Shown piece after piece: positions 5,508-9,872 of a DNA stretch of 9,872 nt (within the stretch, counting starts at the first letter, position 1; each line of letters starts with the position of its first letter). This stretch comes from Candidatus Woesebacteria bacterium RIFCSPHIGHO2_01_FULL_44_10 (GTDB taxonomy: Bacteria > Patescibacteriota > Microgenomatia > UBA8517): positions 452 to 10,323 of the forward strand of contig MGGO01000006.1 in NCBI GenBank assembly GCA_001792465.1. The letters run 5' to 3'. The notes beneath the pieces were generated by a model that saw only the letters and a list, made by a program, of their open reading frames with translations, did no database searches and had not been told where the DNA came from. The position numbers and the translations under genes are program-made.

Positions 5508-5921
5508 ATGGGAGAAAGGGCAACAACAAAAAGGTCAGGGGGCGAAATAGCTTGGATGAAAGGAGTAGAAATTGTGGGTACAGTTCCTAGGCCAACAGGA
5601 AGAGAGATGCCTATCTATAATCCTTGGGGAGGACACCTCAGAGATGGTCGCACAACTGAGCAAGTATTTTTTGGGAGTCCCAGTTTTAAAGAAGTAAGGG
5701 TGATCAGAAAATTTTCATCAAGAAGCAATGAAATAGGAATGTCAGTACTATACATGGTACCTACCAATACATACGGGCTGTTGATAACAGAACATCTAAA
5801 TAAAGAGGCCGACGAGGGAACATTTTTAGCGGCCGCGGCAGAACAAGGAATTAGTTTTCTTGTGTTCGCGGGGCCCGCGGAGACATTTGAACACCGCATT
5901 GATATGAAGAAGAAGAACTAA
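5508..5921 (+). CDS. Hypothetical protein, unrecognised
   Basis: This 137-residue protein belongs to no family I recognise. It has no signal peptide or membrane segment. The first 17 residues are basic (RATTKRSGG); the middle is rich in charged residues; the C-terminal half alternates short hydrophobic strands ('VLYMVP', 'YGLLITEHL', 'ISFLVFAGPAETF') with a helix-like 'DEGTFLAAAAEQG', suggesting a small alpha/beta fold, possibly nucleotide- or regulator-like, but that is a guess. Support for a real gene comes from the promoter at 5458-5486 and a purine-rich GGGGAG one base before the ATG (unusually close). An alternative start is the ATG at 5556. Arg codons are mostly AGG/AGA and Gly codons often GGG/GGA, unlike the neighbours, hinting at recent acquisition. 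It ends 13 nt from the convergent serine hydrolase gene. Confidence 0.6.
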   Translation: MGERATTKRSGGEIAWMKGVEIVGTVPRPTGREMPIYNPWGGHLRDGRTTEQVFFGSPSFKEVRVIRKFSSRSNEIGMSVLYMVPTNTYGLLITEHLNKEADEGTFLAAAAEQGISFLVFAGPAETFEHRIDMKKKN

Positions 5922-5934
5922 ATAGACGTAAGGT

Positions 5935-6882
5935 CTAGTTAGAAACTTCAAACTCATAGATTAATTTAGACAGTTCTGGAAAGACTGCGTTAGCTTCGGA
6001 TTCGATGGCGCCTTTGGACATAATAACCACAATATACGGTCTGGCAGCGTAGACAATCCCCCCATCGTTGACGACGTGAATTTCCAGGCCATATTTATGA
6101 GCTACCCGTACATCCTCCGGCACCCCGGCCGCCAGATGTTCTTCGTAGATCGTATCAGTGAGGTATTCCAAAATCTCATCACTTGATGCCTTAGTTAGGT
6201 AATGACTTCCCCACAAGTTATTAAAAAGAAGCGCCATATCTTTGGGTGTTGTCTCATTTTCAGAAAGTGAAGTTGCTGTCATTCCTAGGGCAAAGATGGT
6301 TTCCTGGACTAATCTGTCACCCAACTTTTCCCTGACTTTATTAAAAGCCGCGTTGTCCGATCTTTTTCCCATGACCTTGGCCATCTCACGGTAAGTTACC
6401 CCACCGTCAACTTCTTCATCCAAATCAATGTTTCCCGCTTCGGCCTCCCTATACAATGCCATCAGAACCGGCATTTTAATCAAGCTCGCCGCCTGAAAAA
6501 CTTCTGTCCCTGAAATCCCATATTCGGTTCTTTCAGGCAACCTCACTACCCAAAAACCGTAAACTCCGGAAAGATTTTTTGTTTTCGCTTTGAATTCAGT
6601 AATTACTTTTTTGGCGTCGACCGGCTTTGTTTCCTCCCCTTTCTTCCCCTCTAAAACAATTGTTCCTTCAAAAGAAAGATCGGGTAAGCTAATCCTCGGC
6701 AAGCCTGGCAGTTTCCATTCTCGAGCCGAGAGGCCAAGTATGGCACTGGCAAAAACTGTAACTCCCAAAACGAAAAGAACGACAACCCTTTCTTTGCTCG
6801 TCCAACCGACAGGCTCTTTTTTATGAACTTTCTTTTTCTGCGGAAGACTCTCTTCTTCTGATCTTTTGGCAAAAGGAAACAT
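5935..6882 (-). CDS. Membrane-anchored class A beta-lactamase-like serine hydrolase
   Basis: This 315-residue protein has a basic cytoplasmic tail (1-32), one membrane segment (33-51), a linker, and an extracytoplasmic beta-lactamase/PBP-fold domain from about 88. The motifs are SLIK (133-136, Ser133 nucleophile, Lys136), SDN (175-177) and, where KTG is expected, KYG (263-265) in 'VAHKYGLEIHVVNDGGIVY'. The segment between SDN and 'TPKDMALLF' is short and shows no clear omega loop with the Glu-x-x-x-Asn pair that class A beta-lactamases use for deacylation; the only Glu residues there are in 'SENETTP'. This points to a DD-peptidase or penicillin-binding role rather than antibiotic hydrolysis, but function is not proven. 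The start ATG lies 4 nt after the stop of the upstream metallopeptidase gene with no strong Shine-Dalgarno, so translation is probably coupled. Confidence 0.88.
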   Translation of the reverse strand: MFPFAKRSEEESLPQKKKVHKKEPVGWTSKERVVVLFVLGVTVFASAILGLSAREWKLPGLPRISLPDLSFEGTIVLEGKKGEETKPVDAKKVITEFKAKTKNLSGVYGFWVVRLPERTEYGISGTEVFQAASLIKMPVLMALYREAEAGNIDLDEEVDGGVTYREMAKVMGKRSDNAAFNKVREKLGDRLVQETIFALGMTATSLSENETTPKDMALLFNNLWGSHYLTKASSDEILEYLTDTIYEEHLAAGVPEDVRVAHKYGLEIHVVNDGGIVYAARPYIVVIMSKGAIESEANAVFPELSKLIYEFEVSN

Positions 6883-6886
6883 CAGC

Positions 6887-8137
6887 TTATTCTACAACGG
6901 TGTAGGGTACGGGGGCTACCTGATCTAGATTGCGCAGCGTCCAAACCAAATCATAAATATCTACCGTTTCTCCCCGCGCCAGACTCAAATATTCTTGTGC
7001 CAGAGCCATCGCCTCTGGGTTTAACTCATAATAAGTTTGCCAACCCGACAAAAGAGTTTTTATTAGCGCCGCAAAGGACTCTGACACAATTTCTGAAAAT
7101 GCAAGTTTATAATAATCATCAAAACTGATCGCGCCTTGGATTTCTCCCCCTTCCAAAATTGTACTTCCAGATAAAGGCAGACCAATATTACGGCTTTTTC
7201 CCTCAAAAATATGCCGTCCGAGACGCACCATATCCATCTCGCTGAAGCCGTCAGTTTCATATTCACGAATTTTTTGCTGAACAGAATCCCATCTCGGATC
7301 AACCAAAATCTCATCTTGTCTGCCATAAATCCGGCTGCCTAATTGATAAAAGATGTGCCGAGAAAGATTTCGATTTAAAGCGTCTAGATCAGAATACAGA
7401 TCATCGTACAATCTGACTGGCCCAAACTTAGGATCGGCCAAAAAAAGGAGTTTGGTTTTAGCTAGCTCTAGCTCAAGTAGAGTGGTCAGATCAAAAATAC
7501 CTGAAGCCAAGTCAATGGCATGACCAGCTAACTCGTGGACAGCTGAAACTCTTTCATAGCCATCGCTATTAAGATGGTAACTTTTACCAAGAGTGATTTG
7601 TCCACTTGTCGGGTCATATTTGAGAAGAAAGTACTCATCATCGCTCGATTCTATTTTTCGCAAGAACTTGGTGGCATCTGCATCAAATAAAACCTGAGCA
7701 ATTTTTAAAATAAAGATTGCCTCGGCAAATCGATTATCTGATACATTGACCAATACTCCCTCCTCAGGCTGATAAGCCTCACGCCCCTCAGGAAGGCTTC
7801 TACGAACAAATATCTCTTCGGCTCGAAAGTTTCTCACTGTATAGGCACAAGGAGTCAACTCATCAGGGGCAATACAATCAAAATACAGATAATCCATAAG
7901 TGGATAAAAAGGAGCATTGTTGGCAGTATAAATCACTTTGATTTCATTTAAGAGACGAGTTTGCTCTTCATTAAAATTGACCTCTTGCGGTCGGTAAGGA
8001 CGGCTGGGGATTTCTGTTTGTACGGGCTGAGGAGTTGGTGCTGGAGGAAAAGGAAATGAGATGCATCTAGTCGAGGCTGCGGCCAACGCCAAGCCACCGA
8101 TTCTTAAAAAATCTCTTCTCGTGCATCGCTCACCCAT
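6887..8137 (-). CDS. Tat-exported HExxH zinc metallopeptidase, family not identified
   Basis: This 416-residue protein opens with a twin-arginine signal, 'TRRDFLRIGGLALAAAS' (6-22), followed by a Pro-rich linker (29-50). Cys25 follows S-T-R, a poor lipobox, so cleavage as a lipoprotein is doubtful. HELAGH (201-206) is an HExxH zinc-binding motif within 'ERVSAVHELAGHAIDLA'. The third ligand may be Glu353 or Glu349 in 'AFSEIVSESFAAL', an arrangement seen in gluzincins. Cys88 and Cys97 could form a disulfide outside the cell. Tat export suggests folding, perhaps metal loading, in the cytoplasm. The gene starts 21 nt after the dehydrogenase stop and is followed after 4 nt by the serine hydrolase, so the two extracytoplasmic enzymes likely share a task, possibly cell-wall or surface-protein processing. 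I could not place it in a named peptidase family. Confidence 0.85.
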   Translation of the reverse strand: MGERCTRRDFLRIGGLALAAASTRCISFPFPPAPTPQPVQTEIPSRPYRPQEVNFNEEQTRLLNEIKVIYTANNAPFYPLMDYLYFDCIAPDELTPCAYTVRNFRAEEIFVRRSLPEGREAYQPEEGVLVNVSDNRFAEAIFILKIAQVLFDADATKFLRKIESSDDEYFLLKYDPTSGQITLGKSYHLNSDGYERVSAVHELAGHAIDLASGIFDLTTLLELELAKTKLLFLADPKFGPVRLYDDLYSDLDALNRNLSRHIFYQLGSRIYGRQDEILVDPRWDSVQQKIREYETDGFSEMDMVRLGRHIFEGKSRNIGLPLSGSTILEGGEIQGAISFDDYYKLAFSEIVSESFAALIKTLLSGWQTYYELNPEAMALAQEYLSLARGETVDIYDLVWTLRNLDQVAPVPYTVVE

Positions 8138-8147
8138 GACGAGCCAT

Positions 8148-8153
8148 ATTGTA
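8148..8153 (-). promoter_or_regulatory. Possible -10 box before the metallopeptidase gene
   Basis: On the minus strand TACAAT lies 10 nt before the ATG at 8137, in the 21-nt gap after the dehydrogenase gene. There is no Shine-Dalgarno, so a short-leader transcript from here is possible. No good -35 is seen at 16-18 nt (the sequence there is A-rich), which weakens the call. Confidence 0.35.
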
Positions 8154-8158
8154 GCAGA

Positions 8159-9142
8159 TTATTTTCTTCTTTTTTCCCAAACTTCAACATTGACTAGATT
8201 GTCGGGCTTTTGCCCTTGCAAGGTCAAGAGGATGGCCTCGACGGCTTGCTTTCCCATTTTTTCCCTGGCTTCAATCGTGGCGCTGGCAATGTGTGGGGTA
8301 AGAATAACATTCTCCATGGCAACCAATTCCGGATCAATGTTGGGTTCGTTGTCATATACGTCCAAAGCCGCCCCGCCAATCTGCCCGCTTCTTATGGCTC
8401 CCACCAAGGCGTGTTCATCAACGATTGGGCCACGGGCGGTATTGACCAAGAAAGCACCTTTTTTCATCTTGGCAAAGGCCTCCGCATTCATCATGTGCCT
8501 AGTCTCATCGGTCAAAGGGACGTGAAGCGTAACAACATCAGCAACTTTCAGCAACTCCTCCAACTGGACAAATTTAATTCCCAGTTTCTCTGCTTCCTCG
8601 TCCGGTTTGTGCTTGTTGTAGACGACAGTCATTTCAAAGCCAAGCGCCCTTTTGGCTACCATTGAACCAATGCGTCCCAGCCCGACAATGCCCAAAGTTT
8701 TTCCTTTAAGATTAATGCCCAGAAAGATATCGGGTTCCCAGCCTTTGTAGGCCCCGCGTCTGGTTGCCTCGTCCGCTTCCACTAACCTTTTGGCCAAAGC
8801 CAAAATCATTGTCCAAGTCATCTCAGCAACCGATTCGTTAACTTCATCACTAGGCGTATTGGCAACCACCACCCCCCGGTCCGTCGCGGCCGTTACGTCA
8901 ACATTGTCAAAACCCACCGCATAATTGGCTATCACTTTCAACTGTGGGCCAACGGCGTCAATGACATCGCCATTGATCCGATCGGTCAAAAGTGTCAGGA
9001 GAACGTCAACCCCTCTGGCCTTTTCCAGCAGTTCCTCATCAGTTAATGGCCGGTCAAATTCGGAAATGAAAACTTCGTGCCCAGCCACCTTGAGCTTTTC
9101 CAGAGCCTTACCTGGTATTTTTCTGGTGACAAATATTTTCAT
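8159..9142 (-). CDS. D-2-hydroxyacid dehydrogenase (glyoxylate/hydroxypyruvate reductase-like)
   Basis: This 327-residue NAD(P)-dependent enzyme probably interconverts a 2-oxoacid such as glyoxylate or hydroxypyruvate with the D-2-hydroxyacid. The catalytic triad of the family is complete: Arg237 in 'VNTARGPIVDE', Glu266 in 'DVYDNEP' and His284 in 'LTPHIASAT'. The Rossmann motif is GLGRIG (154-159). After the second strand the sequence is 'VVYNKHK' with Asn in place of the NAD-selective Asp and basic residues following, so NADPH use is possible. The start chosen is the ATG at 9142, since its ATGA overlaps the TGA of the upstream kinase gene and it gives the standard 'MKIFVTRKIPG' N terminus; an in-frame ATG at 9187 would add 15 atypical residues. 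The organisation implies translational coupling to the kinase. The exact substrate cannot be read from sequence. Confidence 0.95.
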   Translation of the reverse strand: MKIFVTRKIPGKALEKLKVAGHEVFISEFDRPLTDEELLEKARGVDVLLTLLTDRINGDVIDAVGPQLKVIANYAVGFDNVDVTAATDRGVVVANTPSDEVNESVAEMTWTMILALAKRLVEADEATRRGAYKGWEPDIFLGINLKGKTLGIVGLGRIGSMVAKRALGFEMTVVYNKHKPDEEAEKLGIKFVQLEELLKVADVVTLHVPLTDETRHMMNAEAFAKMKKGAFLVNTARGPIVDEHALVGAIRSGQIGGAALDVYDNEPNIDPELVAMENVILTPHIASATIEAREKMGKQAVEAILLTLQGQKPDNLVNVEVWEKRRK

Positions 9143-9690
9143 ATCTCTTTGACCCCCACTCCAGAACTCTTCGCCCTCTCGATCCAAACTGGGATATCTG
9201 TCTCACGCAGTAAACCCTTCTGACTTCCAGTATAGCCAATAACACTGGCAGAATTCAAAGTCCCCCACAAAAGGGCCTCCTCCAAACTTTTACCTTTAAT
9301 AATCGCTGCCAAGCAACCGGAGCCGAAAGCGTCTCCGGCCCCGGTTCGCTCATAAGCGTCAATGGGTAAAATCCCAGCGTGCAAAAACTTTTGCCCGTCG
9401 GTTACATACGAACCGTTGCCCCCGTCGGTAACGACACAAACTTTCGGCCCAAGATTTTTGACAGCCTGTAATAGTTCTTTTTCCCGGCCAGAACTAGCAG
9501 TAAAACCCGTCAACCCTTCTGCCTCCTCACGGTTAATAAAGATAATAGAGGTTAATTTTAAAACGGCGTTTAATGCCTCGACACCAGCTTTTAGCTGACG
9601 GCTGCCGGGATTAAAACCCAGCTTTATGCCCGGATTTTTAACCAGCCACTCAACTAAGTGATTCTGAAAAGGCGCAAACGAATCGCCCAT
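9139..9690 (-). CDS. PfkB-family carbohydrate/nucleoside kinase, C-terminal part
   Basis: This is the C-terminal 183 residues of a PfkB (ribokinase-like) kinase counted from the first ATG after an in-frame stop. Family features are 'FNPGSRQL' (26-33), 'FINREEAEGLTG' (51-62), 'VVTDGGNGSY' (86-95) and the second PfkB signature 'ERTGAGDAFGSG' (114-125), in which the Asp of GAGD (residue 120) is the catalytic base and the GAG forms the anion hole. The Arg before TGAGD replaces the commoner Asp/Asn. The family is normally near 300 residues, and homologous coding clearly continues upstream through a TGA at 9733-9735 to the window edge, so the ATG at 9690 is not the true gene start. Either the gene is broken, the base is an assembly error, or the UGA is read through. 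The stop overlaps the dehydrogenase start (ATGA). The substrate is unknown. Confidence 0.85.
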   Translation of the reverse strand: MGDSFAPFQNHLVEWLVKNPGIKLGFNPGSRQLKAGVEALNAVLKLTSIIFINREEAEGLTGFTASSGREKELLQAVKNLGPKVCVVTDGGNGSYVTDGQKFLHAGILPIDAYERTGAGDAFGSGCLAAIIKGKSLEEALLWGTLNSASVIGYTGSQKGLLRETDIPVWIERAKSSGVGVKEI

Positions 9691-9872
9691 CGAAGTGTAA
9701 TAAACCCAGGGAGCGACCGGCAGTTTGACCGGTCACTCGTAACTTCTGGGGGCTTTATAAGTAAAGATCGTCCGTTCACCACCGTAAGTCACTACCGTAT
9801 TGTAGTTGGAAGCAGTTGAGGGTTGCTGGACAACAAAAGAAGTATCAACCGTCTCGGTCTCGACCATTTCAA
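9691..9872 (-). pseudogene. Upstream part of the same PfkB gene, interrupted by an in-frame TGA
   Basis: In the kinase frame the minus strand reads, from the window edge, 'EMVETETVDTSFV' and later 'TYGGERTIFTYKAPRSYE', then TGA (9733-9735), then 'PVKLPVAPWVYYTSMGDSF', which joins directly to the C-terminal part. 'GGERTI' is a typical PfkB segment, and 'WVYYTSMGDSF' is the usual strand following it, so both sides of the stop are one gene in one frame, with no indel. TGG (Trp), CGA (Arg) and GGA (Gly) are one base away. The gene runs off the window, so the true start is not seen. Confidence 0.75.
9715..9734 (-). repeat. Hairpin at the in-frame TGA of the PfkB gene
   Basis: On the minus strand GACCGG and CCGGTC form a perfect 6-bp stem (plus-strand arms 9729-9734 and 9715-9720) with an 8-nt loop. 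The stem begins with the G and A of the in-frame TGA. The TGA also lies in a 10-bp palindrome, TGACCGGTCA, at 9726-9735. It may be chance, or a structure that influences readthrough. Confidence 0.4.

Noticed and set aside
5867..5879. GC-rich dyad CGCGGG-G-CCCGCG in the small plus-strand gene as a terminator
   Set aside because: It lies inside the coding frame, the centre is a single base and there is no following T-run; it is probably codon-driven.
5922..5934. Terminator between the convergent small gene and the serine hydrolase gene
   Set aside because: The gap is only 13 nt; AGAC/GTCT could pair weakly but there is no stable stem or T-tract.
9143..9187. Upstream ATG for the dehydrogenase, adding 15 residues
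   Set aside because: The extra residues are atypical for the family and would lie deep inside the kinase gene. The ATG at 9142 forms the classic ATGA overlap with the kinase stop.
9733..9735. Alternative genetic code with UGA as Gly or Trp
   Set aside because: UGA ends the first PBP gene and the kinase gene at sensible places, and Trp is encoded by TGG throughout, so standard code 11 fits.
1..9872. tRNA, rRNA, CRISPR arrays, transposase or integrase genes
   Set aside because: No T-arm-like sequences, regular repeat-spacer pattern, or recombinase motifs were seen on either strand by eye; a covariance-model scan was not possible here.

Overview
The window looks like part of a Patescibacteria (Candidate Phyla Radiation) genome, most likely of the Microgenomates type. 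This rests on remembered family resemblance: the class A penicillin-binding proteins carry an 'LPSPKEL...STKIYDRN' neck and a cysteine-bearing C-terminal tail, and the PfkB kinase has an 'ERTGAGDAF' signature. Genes are tightly packed and several starts sit immediately downstream of a -10 box with no Shine-Dalgarno sequence, as expected for leaderless mRNAs. The genetic code appears standard: UGA ends real genes and Trp is TGG.

Left part, plus strand (1-4751). Two paralogous bifunctional peptidoglycan synthases (GT51 glycosyltransferase plus transpeptidase) lie in tandem. The first is cut by the window edge. Between them is a VapBC-type toxin-antitoxin pair, a Phd/YefM-like antitoxin and a PIN-domain RNase. 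Its consensus promoter has a -35 box overlapping the stop codon of the first synthase, and perfect inverted repeats lie in the promoter and at the antitoxin start codon.

Middle (4726-5934). A second toxin-antitoxin pair, BrnT toxin and CopG/BrnA-type antitoxin, lies on the minus strand and converges on the second synthase. The two stop codons share the palindrome TTAA. This module is bracketed by an exact 16-bp direct repeat whose left copy is the 3' end of the synthase gene. Removing the segment between the copies would leave a synthase ending EAASTER-stop instead of EAASTSR-stop, so the module may be an insertion that restores the end of its target gene. A small unrecognised plus-strand gene with its own promoter follows.

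Right part, minus strand (5935-9872). Read 5' to 3' there is a PfkB sugar/nucleoside kinase (partial, with an in-frame TGA), a D-2-hydroxyacid dehydrogenase (ATGA overlap with the kinase), a Tat-exported HExxH zinc metallopeptidase, and a membrane-anchored class A beta-lactamase-like serine hydrolase 4 nt downstream. The last two are extracytoplasmic hydrolases and, with the two synthases, give the window a cell-envelope theme.

No tRNA, rRNA, CRISPR array, transposase, integrase or convincing intrinsic terminator was seen. The longest non-coding gap is about 165 bp (5343-5507). It holds the brnT promoter, two dyads, the right copy of the 16-bp repeat and the promoter of the small gene.
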